Assembly: GCF_027922265.1 (NCBI RefSeq)
Contig: NZ_BSFI01000022.1
Location: forward strand, 1-64,000
From: Hansschlegelia plantiphila
Lineage (GTDB): Bacteria > Pseudomonadota > Alphaproteobacteria > Rhizobiales > Methylopilaceae
Direction: 5' to 3'
DNA: 64,000 nucleotides
This document shows, piece by piece, positions 29,591-40,833 of the stretch. Below the pieces are notes generated by a model. That model ran no database searches. It was given only the letters and a program-made list of their open reading frames with translations, and was not told where the DNA came from. A program made the translations under genes and the position numbers. Positions within the stretch are counted from its first letter, which is position 1; every line of letters starts with the position of its first letter.

Positions 29591-30850
29591 TCAGGCGCTG
29601 GGTCGAAGCAGGACGTGCTTCTTGCGACCGAGCGATAGCTTGATCACGCCTTCCGGCGTCAGATCGGCTTCCGTCAACTGCGCTCTCTCGTCGGCGACCG
29701 GCTTGTCGTTCACACGAAGTCCGCCGCCCTTGACCTGACGGCGCGCCTCGCCGTTCGAGGCCACGAGGCGCGCGAGCTCCGCAAACGCCGACAGGACGCC
29801 GATGCCCGAAGTCAGCGCGTCGCGCGCGACCTCGACTGTGGGCAGCGTCTCAGCGAGAGAGCCTTCCTCGAAGGTCTTCCGGGCGGTCGCTTCGGCTTCT
29901 TCAGCCGCTGCGCGGCCATGGACGATGGCGGTCGCCTCGGTCGCCAGAACCTTCTTGGCCTCGTTGATCTCCGCGCCGTCCAAGGCGCCGAGCCGCTTAA
30001 TCTCGGCAAGCGGCATGTCCGTGAACAACTTGAGGAAACGGACGACGTCGGCGTCTTCGGTGTTCCGCCAGTACTGCCAGAACACGTAAGGCGAGGCCAT
30101 GTCGGCGTTGAGCCAGACCGCGCCGCCGGCGGTCTTGCCCATCTTGGCGCCGGACGACGTCGTAATCAGCGGGCAGGTCAGCGCGAACAGGCTCGCGCCG
30201 TCGACGCGGCGGCCGAGCTCGATGCCGTTGACGATGTTGCCCCACTGATCCGAGCCGCCCATCTGCAGCCGGCAACCGTAGCGGCGCTGAAGCTCGAGAA
30301 AGTCGTAGGCCTGCAGGATCATGTAGTTGAACTCGAGGAACGAGAACGGCTGGTCCTGCTCGAGCCTCGACTTGACGCTGTCGAAGGACAGCATGCGGTT
30401 GACCGAGAAGTGCCGGCCGATCTCGCGCAGGAACGGCACATATTCGAGCCTGTCGAGCCACTCGGCGTTGTCGACCATGATGGCGTCGGCGACGCCGTCG
30501 CCGAACGTCATGAACTGGGTGAAGACCGATTTGATGGTCTCCTTGTTCGCTGCGATCTGGGCGTCGTCCAGCAGCGGTCGCTGGTCGTTTCGGAACGACG
30601 GGTCGCCGACCTTTGTGGTGCCGCCGCCCATCAGCACGATCGGCTTGTGGCCGGTCTGCTGCAGCCGCCGCAGCATCATGATGTTCGCCATATGCCCGAC
30701 ATGCAGGCTCGGAGCCGTCAGGTCGTAGCCGATATAGGCCGTGACTTTTCCCTCGGTCGCCAGCGTGTCGAGCGCCGCCGGATCGGAAACCTGGTGGATC
30801 TGGCCGCGCTCGTCGAGAAGGCGCAGGAAATCGGAACGGTAGGTCGTCAT
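29591..30850 (-). CDS. tyrS: Tyrosyl-tRNA synthetase
   Basis: A 419-residue class I synthetase that charges tRNA-Tyr. The HIGH motif is HVGH at residues 50-53 (in [15 protein letters not shown]) and the KMSKS-type loop is [25 protein letters not shown] supplies substrate-binding residues. A C-terminal S4-like domain ([20 protein letters not shown]) closes it. I took the ATG reading [16 protein letters not shown]; the frame extends 20 codons further upstream. Confidence 0.96.
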   Translation of the reverse strand: MTTYRSDFLRLLDERGQIHQVSDPAALDTLATEGKVTAYIGYDLTAPSLHVGHMANIMMLRRLQQTGHKPIVLMGGGTTKVGDPSFRNDQRPLLDDAQIAANKETIKSVFTQFMTFGDGVADAIMVDNAEWLDRLEYVPFLREIGRHFSVNRMLSFDSVKSRLEQDQPFSFLEFNYMILQAYDFLELQRRYGCRLQMGGSDQWGNIVNGIELGRRVDGASLFALTCPLITTSSGAKMGKTAGGAVWLNADMASPYVFWQYWRNTEDADVVRFLKLFTDMPLAEIKRLGALDGAEINEAKKVLATEATAIVHGRAAAEEAEATARKTFEEGSLAETLPTVEVARDALTSGIGVLSAFAELARLVASNGEARRQVKGGGLRVNDKPVADERAQLTEADLTPEGVIKLSLGRKKHVLLRPSA

Positions 30851-30913
30851 CGGGTCAGGCGGCTCTTCCGGACGGTTCGGCGAATAGGCGCGGGGATGTA
30901 GCAGGTTCACGTT

Positions 30914-30933
30914 TCACGTGCCATCGCACGTGA
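30914..30933. promoter_or_regulatory. CACGTG palindrome in the tyrS/ldtP intergenic region
   Basis: A perfect inverted repeat TCACGTGC-CATC-GCACGTGA (8-bp arms, 4-base spacer) lies in the divergent region between tyrS and the LdtP-like gene. TTTCACGTGCC also occurs upstream of ldtR at 28893. It could be an operator, perhaps for LdtR. This is inference only. Confidence 0.4.
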
Positions 30934-31151
30934 CAGTCCGCCCGACGCCGCAGTGCGGACCCGCCGGAGGCGCGCAGGCCGACGCGCGCAGCCTCGAAGT
31001 CGCTTTGAAGACCTCGGTAAGATGGTTAACGACTTTGGCGCACACTCCAAAGCAACATCGCTTCAAGGCAAGGCGCGCTGAGGCGCCGAAGTCCGCCGCG
31101 ATGTCTCGTGTGTAACCGACCGCGCCGTTGGCGTTTTGGGGAAGCCGGTCG

Positions 31152-32384
31152 ATGAGTGTAAGCGTTCGCGTCGCGCGCCGAGGCCGCCTGTTCCGCCGAG
31201 GGGCTGTCCTGTTTCTGACGGCCGGCGCCTCGGTGACGGCGTCGCTCAGCGTCATGTCCATCGCGGCGAGCGGTCTCGCGACCCTCGCGACGAACCGCCC
31301 CGGCGTGCTCGACGACTGGCGCGAGCCTCCATTCCAAAAGGACGCCGCCCTGCGGGCCGCTCAACGCGGCGCGGCGCTCGCCTCGCTTTTCGCTGAATAT
31401 GACGCGGCGTTCGGCGCCTCTGACGTGGCAGGGCTTGGCGACCGGCTCGCCGCGCTGGGCGCGAAGCTCAGGGGAGCGGAGCCGATGGTCGTCGCGTCCG
31501 GAAACGCCTCGACCGTCGCGTCCGCCACGCCAAGGTCGGAGCGCGCGGCCGTCCCGACGCCCCGAGTGATCGCGATCCCCGACGAGGTAGAACTCGCAGG
31601 CTCGATCCCGCAACCGTCGGTCATCCGGCTCGCGTCCCTCGAAGACACGCCGCAGCCGTCGCCGGGGGGCGCCCCGGCCGAGGTCTCCGCCGCGCCCGCG
31701 GACGTCTCCGCCGAAGCCGCTCCCGCTCCCGTCGTGCCGCTGCCGCCGCTGCGGCCGGCCGATCTCACGCGCATGGCGCAGGTCCGCGAGCTCGCGCGGT
31801 CTCCGGCCTCGCCGCTCCGGCTCGACGCCGCGGCCCCCGCGCCGCGGCCCGCGCGACCGATCGCGCTCGCCTACGCGCCGTCGCCGGAAGCCGAGGGCGG
31901 ACGTGGCGCCGGGGATTTTCTGCGGAACCTGTTGAGCCCGGGCGACGTCGCGAGGCCGCTTGGCGGACATGGCGGCGTCGCGGTCTACGACATCGAATCC
32001 GCCACCGTGCGATTGCCGGACGGCGAGCGGCTCGAGGCGCATTCCGGTCTCGGCCACAGGCAGGACGATGCGTCATACGTCCGGGAGAAGAACCGCGGAC
32101 CGACGCCGCCTAACATCTACGATCTCCGGATGCGCGAGGCCCGTTTCCACGGCGCCGAGGCGATCCGCCTGCTCCCGCGGGACCAGAAGAAGGTCTTCAA
32201 CCGCGACGGTCTGCTCGCGCATCCCTACATGTATGTGGGCGGCGGCGACCGCTCTCAGTCGAACGGCTGCGTGGTGTTCAGGAACTACGATCGCTTCCTG
32301 AGAGCCTTCAAAGCCGGCCAGATCGCACGGCTGATCGTGGTGCCGAGCATGAGGGAGCTGCCGACCTATCTGGCGGCGCTGTGA
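31152..32384 (+). CDS. LdtP-like protein with DUF2778 (Tlde1) L,D-transpeptidase-fold domain
   Basis: A 410-residue exported protein. It has a basic N-terminus and a hydrophobic signal anchor (about 16-45). A long Ala/Pro-rich linker follows. The C-terminal domain (about 270-400) has LAHPYMYVGGGDRSQSNGCV, with the His and the Ser-x-x-x-Cys arrangement expected of the Tlde1/DUF2778 active site. Proteins of this type act on peptidoglycan. In Liberibacter the orthologue LdtP is controlled by LdtR, encoded nearby here. anmK, a muropeptide recycling gene, follows on the same strand. Confidence 0.85.
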   Translation: MSVSVRVARRGRLFRRGAVLFLTAGASVTASLSVMSIAASGLATLATNRPGVLDDWREPPFQKDAALRAAQRGAALASLFAEYDAAFGASDVAGLGDRLAALGAKLRGAEPMVVASGNASTVASATPRSERAAVPTPRVIAIPDEVELAGSIPQPSVIRLASLEDTPQPSPGGAPAEVSAAPADVSAEAAPAPVVPLPPLRPADLTRMAQVRELARSPASPLRLDAAAPAPRPARPIALAYAPSPEAEGGRGAGDFLRNLLSPGDVARPLGGHGGVAVYDIESATVRLPDGERLEAHSGLGHRQDDASYVREKNRGPTPPNIYDLRMREARFHGAEAIRLLPRDQKKVFNRDGLLAHPYMYVGGGDRSQSNGCVVFRNYDRFLRAFKAGQIARLIVVPSMRELPTYLAAL

Positions 32385-32455
32385 TCCGGGTGCGCGGCCG
32401 GTCGCGGTTGGCGTAAGGTGGACCGACGGATTCTCGAACGCGGGACGGTCCCTCG

Positions 32456-33550
32456 ATGCGTGCGATCGGACTAATGAGCGGGACATCCTGCGACGGCGTC
32501 GACGTTGCGCTGGTCGAAACGGACGGGGAGCGGATCGAGCGCTTTGGCCCGACCAGCTACCAGCCATACGGCGCCGCCGAACGCGCGGTGCTCGCGCGGG
32601 CGCTCGGCGACGCCGCCGCGCTCACTGACCGCACAGCGCGACCCGGATCGCTTGCGATCGCGGAGGCGATCGTCAACGGCGCGCACCGCATCGCCGTCGA
32701 GAGCTTTCTATCGGGAAACGACATCGACATGGCGAGCATCGACGTCGTCGGCTTCCACGGTCAGACGGTGCTGCACAGGCCTGAGCGGCGTCTGACCGTG
32801 CAGATCGGCGACGGCGCCGCGCTCGCCCGCTCGCTCGGACGACCGGTCGTCTATGATTTTCGCGCCGCGGACGTCGCCGCCGGCGGGCAAGGCGCGCCCC
32901 TCGCCCCGACCATTCACCCCGTGCTGATCCGCGACCTCGACCTGCCTCGGCCGCTCGCGGTGCTGAATCTCGGCGGCGTCGGCAACGTCACCTTCATCGG
33001 CGAGGATGACGCGCTTGTCGCTTTCGACACGGGCCCGGCGAACGCGCTGATGGACGATCGGCTGGCCCGCGAGACCGGCGAGGCGTTCGACCGGGACGGC
33101 GCGATCGCAGCGTCCGGACGGGTCGATGAGGAGATCGTGCGAAAGCTGATGTCGCACGCCTATTTCGACGCGCCCCCGCCGAAGTCGCTGGACCGCAACG
33201 CCTTCGACGCAATGGCGACGGATGGTCTGCCGCTCTCCGACGCGCTTGCGACGCTTGCCGCCTTCACCGCCCAGTCGGTCGCGCATGGCGCGCGGCATCT
33301 GCCGGCTCCGCCGGCGCTCTGGATCGTTGCGGGAGGAGGGGCTCGTAATCCCACGCTGCTCGGGATGCTCCGGGAGCGTCTTGGCGCCGACGTCATGACC
33401 GCTGACGAGGTCGGCCTGTCGTCGGACGCGATGGAGGCGCAGGCCTTCGCGGTTCTCGCCGTGCGCAGCCTGAGAGGCCTGCCGCTCACCTATCCCGGCA
33501 CGACCGGCGCGCCGCGGCCGATGACGGGCGGGGTTCTGGCGCAACCGTAA
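32456..33550 (+). CDS. anmK: Anhydro-N-acetylmuramic acid kinase
   Basis: A 364-residue sugar kinase that converts 1,6-anhydro-MurNAc to MurNAc 6-phosphate during cell-wall recycling. It starts MRAIGLMSGTSCDGVDVALV, which includes the phosphate-binding loop. GFHGQTVLHRPERRLTVQIG, FDTGPANALMD and WIVAGGGARNPTLLGML are family motifs. It lies 71 bases after the LdtP-like gene and fits a peptidoglycan role for the neighbourhood. Confidence 0.95.
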   Translation: MRAIGLMSGTSCDGVDVALVETDGERIERFGPTSYQPYGAAERAVLARALGDAAALTDRTARPGSLAIAEAIVNGAHRIAVESFLSGNDIDMASIDVVGFHGQTVLHRPERRLTVQIGDGAALARSLGRPVVYDFRAADVAAGGQGAPLAPTIHPVLIRDLDLPRPLAVLNLGGVGNVTFIGEDDALVAFDTGPANALMDDRLARETGEAFDRDGAIAASGRVDEEIVRKLMSHAYFDAPPPKSLDRNAFDAMATDGLPLSDALATLAAFTAQSVAHGARHLPAPPALWIVAGGGARNPTLLGMLRERLGADVMTADEVGLSSDAMEAQAFAVLAVRSLRGLPLTYPGTTGAPRPMTGGVLAQP

Positions 33551-33652
33551 GCGTCCGCTGACTTTCCAGAACCATGTCGCCCGAAGAGCCTTGAGCTCGA
33601 ACATCGTCCTCCGGTCAAGCTGGAGGACGATGAGCGTTTTGGCCCCATGCGC

Positions 33653-34357
33653 TCAGGCGGCGTCTTCGCCGCCCGACGTGATCGCCGGAACCGGGGCGGG
33701 CGCCGGCGCCGGCTCGACCGCGCCGAGGCGCTTGTCGAGATAGGTGTTCACTTCGACCAGCAACTCGTCGATGCGGTTCTCGAAGAAGTGGTTGGCGCCG
33801 GGGATGACCGCCTGGTCGATGACGATGCCCTTCTGCGTCTTCAGCTTCTCGATCAGCACCTGCACGTCGCGCATCGGGGCGACGCGGTCCTGGTCGCCGT
33901 GGACGAACAGGCCCGAGGACGGGCAGGGGGCGAGGAACGAGAAGTCGAAGCGGTTCGCAGGCGGGGCGATCGAGATGAAGCCTTCGACCTCGGGGCGGCG
34001 CATCAGAAGCTGCATGCCGATCCAGGCGCCGAACGAGACGCCGGCGATCCAGCAGGCGCGGGCGTCCGGGTTCAGGGTCTGCGCCCAGTCGAGCGCGGAG
34101 GCCGCGTCGGACAGCTCGCCTGAACCATGGTCGAACGCGCCCTGGCTTCGGCCGACGCCGCGGAAATTGAAGCGAAGAACGGAGAACCCGCGGTTCAGAA
34201 ACGCGTAATAGAGATTGTAGACGATCTGATTGTTCATCGTGCCCCCGAACTGCGGATGGGGATGCAGGATGAGCGCGATCGGAGCGCGACGCGTTTTCGC
34301 GGGGTGGTATCGGCCCTCGAGCCGGCCAGCCGGTCCGCTGAAGATCACCTCGGGCAT
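33653..34357 (-). CDS. Alpha/beta hydrolase (dienelactone hydrolase-like)
   Basis: A 234-residue cytoplasmic alpha/beta hydrolase. It has the oxyanion region ALILHPHPQFGGTMNNQIVY, the nucleophile elbow IAGVSFGAWIG (GxSxG) and LFVHGDQDRVAP with the acidic residue; His occurs in GANHFFENR. The last 20 residues are Pro/Ala-rich. GAAGGA is eight bases before the chosen ATG. The substrate is unknown. Confidence 0.85.
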   Translation of the reverse strand: MPEVIFSGPAGRLEGRYHPAKTRRAPIALILHPHPQFGGTMNNQIVYNLYYAFLNRGFSVLRFNFRGVGRSQGAFDHGSGELSDAASALDWAQTLNPDARACWIAGVSFGAWIGMQLLMRRPEVEGFISIAPPANRFDFSFLAPCPSSGLFVHGDQDRVAPMRDVQVLIEKLKTQKGIVIDQAVIPGANHFFENRIDELLVEVNTYLDKRLGAVEPAPAPAPVPAITSGGEDAA

Positions 34358-34405
34358 AGTGGGTCCTTCATGGTCGCCGCGCGGGCCTGGGGTAAGCCGT
34401 TCAGG

Positions 34406-34430
34406 CCCGGAAGCATCCGCTGCTTCCGGG
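34406..34430. other. Strong hairpin upstream of the Fe-S cluster
   Basis: A perfect 10-bp stem (CCCGGAAGCA and TGCTTCCGGG) with a 5-base loop TCCGC, in the divergent gap between the hydrolase and the desulfurase gene. No T-run follows on either strand. It may be an mRNA structure or a protein-binding site. Confidence 0.4.
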
Positions 34431-34564
34431 ACGAGACCAGCGCTGCCCACCGGGGCGGTCTTGCGTGTTTAATCGCCTGTCTCTAGCACGGAAGGGCTCA
34501 CCAAAAGCAAGGATCACGAGAGCCTGGTCCGGCGTTACGGCAGAGACAGGAGGCTGGAGGATCG

Positions 34565-35746
34565 ATGACTGAGCCTCGCGTCTATCTTGACCACAACGCC
34601 ACGACGATAGTGCGTCCGAACGTGATCGCGCTGATCGCCGAGACGCTTGGCGCGACCGGAAACCCGTCCTCCATCCACGCGGAAGGCCGCGCGAAACGCA
34701 GGATCGTCGAAAACGCTCGCAAACAGGTCGCGGCGCTGGTGGGCGGTTCCCCGTCCTCCGTGACATTCACGAGCGGAGGCACAGAGTCCTCCAACATCGC
34801 GCTCACTCCGTCGATCCGCGACGCCCGCGACCCGCGGCCGGTGACGCGCCTCCTGGTCTCGGCCGTCGAGCATCCGGCGGTCGCGGCCGGCGCCCGCTTC
34901 CGCTCCGCGGCGGTCCAGAGCGTCCCCGTTGACCGCCGAGGGGTGGTGGACCTCGAGAGCGTCGAGGCGGCCTTCGGCCGGCACGCTGTGGCTCGCCCGG
35001 ACGAGCGCGCCATGCTCGCGCTGATGCTCGCGAACAATGAGACGGGCGTGATCCAGCCGGTGGCCGAAGCCTGCCGCATCGCCAGGCGGTTCGGGGGCCT
35101 CGTTCACGTCGACGCCGTGCAGGCCGCGGGCAAGATCCCCGTCGACATTGGCGAACTCGGCTGTGACTTCCTCGCGCTTTCCGCCCACAAGTTCGGCGGA
35201 CCGCAGGGCGTCGGCGCGCTGGTGCGGGCCGAAGAAGGGCTGCACGTCGAGGAGCCTCTGATCCGCGGCGGCGGCCAGGAGCGCGGTTGGCGCGGCGGGA
35301 CCGAGAATGTCGCCGGCGTTGCAGGGCTCGGACTGGCCGCCGAGGAGGCGAGGGCGGGCCTCGACGCCTTCGGGGGTCTGTTTGTCCTGCGCGACGCGCT
35401 CGAGCGCGGAATCCGGGCGCTCGACAAGGTCGTGGTCTTCGGCGAGGGCGCCTCGCGGCTGCCGAACACGTCCTGCTTCGCAAGCCCCGGCGTCGCCTCG
35501 GATCGCGCGATCATCGCGCTCGACCTCGCCGGGATCGCGGTTTCCTCGGGATCGGCCTGCTCTTCCGGCAAAACCAAGGCCTCTGCAGTGCTTGAAGCTA
35601 TGGGGATCGAACCCAATCTGTCGTCTGGGATGATCCGCGTCAGCTTCGGCTGGTCGTCGAAAGCGACGGACGTGGAGCGTTTCCTTTCGGCATGGTCGGA
35701 CATCGTCCGCAGAAGTGCGCGGAAGCCATCGGTCTCCGCCGCTTAA
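34565..35746 (+). CDS. Cysteine desulfurase, NifS/IscS type
   Basis: A 393-residue class V aminotransferase-fold enzyme that removes sulfur from cysteine. It has VYLDHNATTIVRPNVIALI, the TSGGTESSNIA motif, the PLP lysine in SAHKFGGPQGVG and the catalytic cysteine in SSGSACSSGKTKAS. It leads the SUF cluster, as in other Rhizobiales, where a second desulfurase (SufS, at 39567) is also present. GGAGG lies before the ATG. Usually an IscR-type gene precedes it; here none is seen. Confidence 0.93.
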   Translation: MTEPRVYLDHNATTIVRPNVIALIAETLGATGNPSSIHAEGRAKRRIVENARKQVAALVGGSPSSVTFTSGGTESSNIALTPSIRDARDPRPVTRLLVSAVEHPAVAAGARFRSAAVQSVPVDRRGVVDLESVEAAFGRHAVARPDERAMLALMLANNETGVIQPVAEACRIARRFGGLVHVDAVQAAGKIPVDIGELGCDFLALSAHKFGGPQGVGALVRAEEGLHVEEPLIRGGGQERGWRGGTENVAGVAGLGLAAEEARAGLDAFGGLFVLRDALERGIRALDKVVVFGEGASRLPNTSCFASPGVASDRAIIALDLAGIAVSSGSACSSGKTKASAVLEAMGIEPNLSSGMIRVSFGWSSKATDVERFLSAWSDIVRRSARKPSVSAA

Positions 35747-35838
35747 GTTAGCCGGAGGCGTTCCGCAGACGCCGAAGCCCTGCTAGAAGGTTTCCAACAA
35801 ACGCCGCGGTCGCCCGCGGCGCCATGGAGCAAGGAATT

Positions 35839-37308
<1,470 letters not shown>

Positions 37309-37374
37309 CGCAGGAGACGATCCCGGACGGCTTTCACGCCGAGCCGACATCGTGCGCCCTATATTCGGATGACG

Positions 37375-37404
37375 ATCCCGGCGCTCGCTTCGCTCGGCCG
37401 GGAT
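37375..37404. repeat. REP-like palindromic unit between sufB and sufC
   Basis: Arms ATCCCGGC (37375-37382) and GCCGGGAT (37397-37404) flank CGCTCGCTTCGCTC-type sequence. This resembles REP-type repeats with ATCCCGG ends that are scattered through Rhizobiales intergenic regions. It sits inside the suf operon. Confidence 0.5.
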
Positions 37405-37427
37405 GATGAATGGAACCGGACGTAAAA

Positions 37428-38180
37428 ATGTTGCTCTCGATCAAGAACCTCCACGCCTCCATCGAGGACAAGCCGATCCTTCGCGGGCTGGACCTCGATG
37501 TGAAAGCCGGCGAGGTTCACGCCATCATGGGCCCGAACGGGTCGGGCAAGTCGACGCTGAGCTATGTGCTCGCAGGCAAATCCGACTACGACGTCACGGA
37601 AGGCTCGGCGACGCTCGACGGCGCCGATTTATTCGCAATGGAGCCCGACGCGCGGGCCGCCGCCGGGCTGTTCCTCGCCTTCCAGTATCCGCTGGAAATT
37701 CCTGGCGTCGCAACGATGACCTTCCTGAAGACCGCGCTCAACGCGCAGCGCCGCGCGCGCGGCGAGGCGGAGTTGCCCACGCCGCAGTTCATAAAGCTGG
37801 TGCGTGAGAAGGCCGATGGCCTCGGCATCTCGACCGACATGCTCAAGCGCGGTCTGAACGTCGGGTTCTCCGGCGGCGAGAAGAAGCGCAACGAGGTCCT
37901 GCAGATGGCGCTGCTCGAGCCCAAACTCTGCGTGCTCGACGAGACCGACTCCGGCCTCGACATCGACGCGCTGAAGATCGTGGCCGAGGGGGTCAATGCG
38001 CTGCGCGCCAAGGATCGCGGCTTCGTGGTGATCACCCACTACCAGCGCCTGCTCGACCACATCGTACCCGACGTCGTCCACGTGATGGCGAAGGGCCGCA
38101 TCGTTCGCACCGGCGGCAAGGAACTCGCTCACGAGCTCGAAGCCCGCGGATACGCCGATTACGTCGAAGAAGCCGCTTGA
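37428..38180 (+). CDS. sufC: Fe-S cluster assembly ATPase SufC
   Basis: A 250-residue ABC-type ATPase (usual SufC length) from the ATG reading MLLSIKNLHASIEDKPILRG. Walker A is GPNGSGKST at about 35-43, the signature NVGFSGGEKKRNEVLQMALL and Walker B KLCVLDETDSGLDIDALKIV. It drives SufBC2D. An ATG six codons upstream is less like the family. Confidence 0.96.
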   Translation: MLLSIKNLHASIEDKPILRGLDLDVKAGEVHAIMGPNGSGKSTLSYVLAGKSDYDVTEGSATLDGADLFAMEPDARAAAGLFLAFQYPLEIPGVATMTFLKTALNAQRRARGEAELPTPQFIKLVREKADGLGISTDMLKRGLNVGFSGGEKKRNEVLQMALLEPKLCVLDETDSGLDIDALKIVAEGVNALRAKDRGFVVITHYQRLLDHIVPDVVHVMAKGRIVRTGGKELAHELEARGYADYVEEAA

Positions 38181-38194
38181 GGACCGACCACGCG

Positions 38195-39511
38195 ATGAAC
38201 GCGGATGTCCGCCCCATACGAACCGCCGCCGAGACCGGCCTGATCGAAGCCTTCGAGGCGGTTCGCGCCGCGCTGCCTGGCGGTGAGCGGGGAGCGCAGC
38301 TGCGCGACGACGCCTTCGCGACGATCGCGAGCCGCGGCCTGCCGAACCGCCGCGTCGAGGAATGGAAGTACACCGACCTTCGCGCCCTGATGCGCGAGGC
38401 GCGTCCCTTGGCTGGGCCGGTGACGCCCGCCGAGCTCGCTGCGGCCGAGGCGCTTCTGCCGATGGCGGACGTGGAAGCGCTGCGGATCGTCTTCGTGAAT
38501 GGACGGCTGGCGCCCAGCCTGTCTCAGCTCGCCGGCGCGCCGTCCGGCGTGGCCATCTCGCCGCTCTCCGACGCCCTTGAAGGCGACGCGCCGCATGCTC
38601 TCGTCCTCGAAGGCGCGCCCGCGGACAACGCCCTGGTCGCGCTCAATACTGCGTTCGTGGCGGACGGTCTGATGATCGCGGTCGATGAGGGCGTCGCCGC
38701 CAGCCGTGCGATCCATGTCGCGAACGTCCAGACCGGGGCGGCGCATTCGTCCTACGGACGCCTTCTGGTGTCGGTCGGGAAGGGCGCCTCGGTGACCCTG
38801 ATCGAAAGCCATTCCGGCGACGCCGCAGGCCACCAGACCAACACGCTTGTCGGCCTTGATCTTGCGGACGACGCCAAGGCCAATCTCGTGAAGCTGCAGG
38901 ACGAGGGGCTCGGCACGCTGCACCTCGCGACGCTCGCGGTTCGGCTGGGCCGAAAGGCGGAGCTGAATTCGCTCGCGCTTTCAGCCGGCTCGCTGGCTGC
39001 GCGCCAGCAGATCTTCCTCGCCTTCAAGGGCGACAAGGCGACGGCGAACGTCAGCGGGGCCGGTTTCGCCGGCGCCAGGCGCCACCTCGATACGACGTTG
39101 GTCATCGATCACGAGGGGCAGGGCTGCGTCAGCCGCGAACTGTTCAAGACCGCTCTCGACGGCCAGGCGCGCTCGGTGTTCCAGGGCAAGATCGTGGTGC
39201 GCCCAGGCGCGCAGAAGACCGACGGCAAGATGATGGCGAAGGCGCTGCTGCTGTCCGAAGGGGCCGAGGCCGACGCCAAGCCGGAGCTCGAGATCTTCGC
39301 CGACGACGTCGTCTGCGGGCACGGGGCGACTGTCGGGGCCATCGACGATGAGCTGTTGTTCTACCTCAAGTCCCGCGGCCTGCCGCAGGTGGAGGCCGAG
39401 GCGCTGCTCGTCCAGGCCTTCGTCGGCGAGGTGATCGAGATGATCGAGGACGAGCCGCTGCGCGACGCGCTGACCGCCCGAGCCGAACGGTGGCTGCGGG
39501 AGCGCGACTGA
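38195..39511 (+). CDS. sufD: Fe-S cluster assembly protein SufD
   Basis: A 438-residue SufD, the partner of SufB. Shared features are RGLPNRRVEEWKYTDLRALM and the SufB/D core with SVFQGKIVVRPGAQKTDGKM and CGHGATVGAIDDELLFYLKS. GAGGA precedes the ATG by 11 bases. It lies 14 bases after sufC. Confidence 0.95.
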   Translation: MNADVRPIRTAAETGLIEAFEAVRAALPGGERGAQLRDDAFATIASRGLPNRRVEEWKYTDLRALMREARPLAGPVTPAELAAAEALLPMADVEALRIVFVNGRLAPSLSQLAGAPSGVAISPLSDALEGDAPHALVLEGAPADNALVALNTAFVADGLMIAVDEGVAASRAIHVANVQTGAAHSSYGRLLVSVGKGASVTLIESHSGDAAGHQTNTLVGLDLADDAKANLVKLQDEGLGTLHLATLAVRLGRKAELNSLALSAGSLAARQQIFLAFKGDKATANVSGAGFAGARRHLDTTLVIDHEGQGCVSRELFKTALDGQARSVFQGKIVVRPGAQKTDGKMMAKALLLSEGAEADAKPELEIFADDVVCGHGATVGAIDDELLFYLKSRGLPQVEAEALLVQAFVGEVIEMIEDEPLRDALTARAERWLRERD

Positions 39512-39566
39512 ACGGTCGACCACGTTACGGCCTTGCGTTCGCGACGGCAGCGGTTAGATCAGGGAT

Positions 39567-40820
39567 ATGTCCTTCGCCGAAGAGCTCTCGCCTGTCGCCG
39601 CGCCCTATGATGTGGAGCGGCTGCGCGCCGATTTTCCTGCGCTCAAGATGCAGATCCACGGCAAGCCGCTCGTCTATCTCGACAATGGCGCGTCGGCGCA
39701 GAAGCCGGTGCAGGTTCTCGACCGGATGCGGCGGGCGTACGAAACCGAATACTCCAACGTCCACCGTGGCTTGCACTATCTTGCGAACGCCGCGACTGAG
39801 GCGTTCGAGGGCGGCCGCGAGAGCGTCCGCGATTTCCTCAACGCAGCCTCGATCGACGAGATCGTTTTCACCCGTTCAGCGACGGAGGCGATCAATCTTG
39901 TCGCGAACGGCGTGGGACTCGCGGGGATCGAGGAGGGCGACGAGATCGTGCTCTCGATCATGGAGCACCATTCCAACGTCGTGCCGTGGCATTTCCTGCG
40001 CGAGCGCAAGGGCGCGGTGCTGAAATGGGTGCAGGTCCGCGAGGACGGATCGTTCGATATCGAGTCCTTCGAGGCCGCGCTGACTGAACGCACCAAGTTC
40101 GTCGCGATCACGCATATGTCGAACGTGCTCGGCACCGTCGTGCCGGTGAAGGAGGTCGTACGGCTCGCCCATGAGCGGGGGATCCAGGTCCTCGTCGACG
40201 GCAGCCAGGGCGCGGTCCATCTGGCTCCGGACGTTCGCGACATCGGCTGCGACTATTACGTGTTCACGGGCCACAAGGTCTATGGGCCGACCGGGATCGG
40301 CGTCCTCTACGGAAAATCCGAGCGGTTGCAGGAGCTTGCGCCGTTCAATGGCGGCGGCGAGATGATCCGCGACGTGACGGAGGAGAACGTCACCTATGGC
40401 GACCCGCCTCACCGTTTCGAAGCCGGTACGCCGCCCATCGTCCAGGCGATCGGGCTCGGCGCCGCGCTGGCGTACATGAAGACAGTCGGGCTTCCCGCGA
40501 TCGCGGACCACGAGGCTGCGCTCGGCCGCTATGCGCAGGAGCGGTTAAGCGCGATTAATTCTGTGACAATTTTCGGTAAAGCGCCGGGTAAGGGCGCGAT
40601 CGTCTCGTTCAATGTGCAGGGCGCTCACGCCCATGACGTCGCGACGGTGCTCGACCGATCGGGCGTCGCGGTCCGCGCCGGCACCCATTGCGCCCAACCG
40701 TTGCTGAAGCGGCTCGGGGTCACGTCGACCTGCCGGGCGTCCTTCGCCCTTTACAACACGACCGACGAGATCGATCGTCTCGCGGACGCCCTGACCAAGG
40801 CGCGAGACCTGTTCGCGTGA
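39567..40820 (+). CDS. sufS: Cysteine desulfurase SufS
   Basis: A 417-residue group II desulfurase. It has VYLDNGASAQKPVQVLDRM, NVHRGLHYLANAATEAFEGG, the PLP lysine in FTGHKVYGPTGIGVLYGK and the catalytic Cys in VRAGTHCAQPLLKRLG. It supplies persulfide sulfur to SufB, normally through SufE or SufU. No such carrier is encoded in this window, so it is either elsewhere or replaced. Confidence 0.95.
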   Translation: MSFAEELSPVAAPYDVERLRADFPALKMQIHGKPLVYLDNGASAQKPVQVLDRMRRAYETEYSNVHRGLHYLANAATEAFEGGRESVRDFLNAASIDEIVFTRSATEAINLVANGVGLAGIEEGDEIVLSIMEHHSNVVPWHFLRERKGAVLKWVQVREDGSFDIESFEAALTERTKFVAITHMSNVLGTVVPVKEVVRLAHERGIQVLVDGSQGAVHLAPDVRDIGCDYYVFTGHKVYGPTGIGVLYGKSERLQELAPFNGGGEMIRDVTEENVTYGDPPHRFEAGTPPIVQAIGLGAALAYMKTVGLPAIADHEAALGRYAQERLSAINSVTIFGKAPGKGAIVSFNVQGAHAHDVATVLDRSGVAVRAGTHCAQPLLKRLGVTSTCRASFALYNTTDEIDRLADALTKARDLFA

Positions 40821-40833
40821 GAAAGGCTCGACC

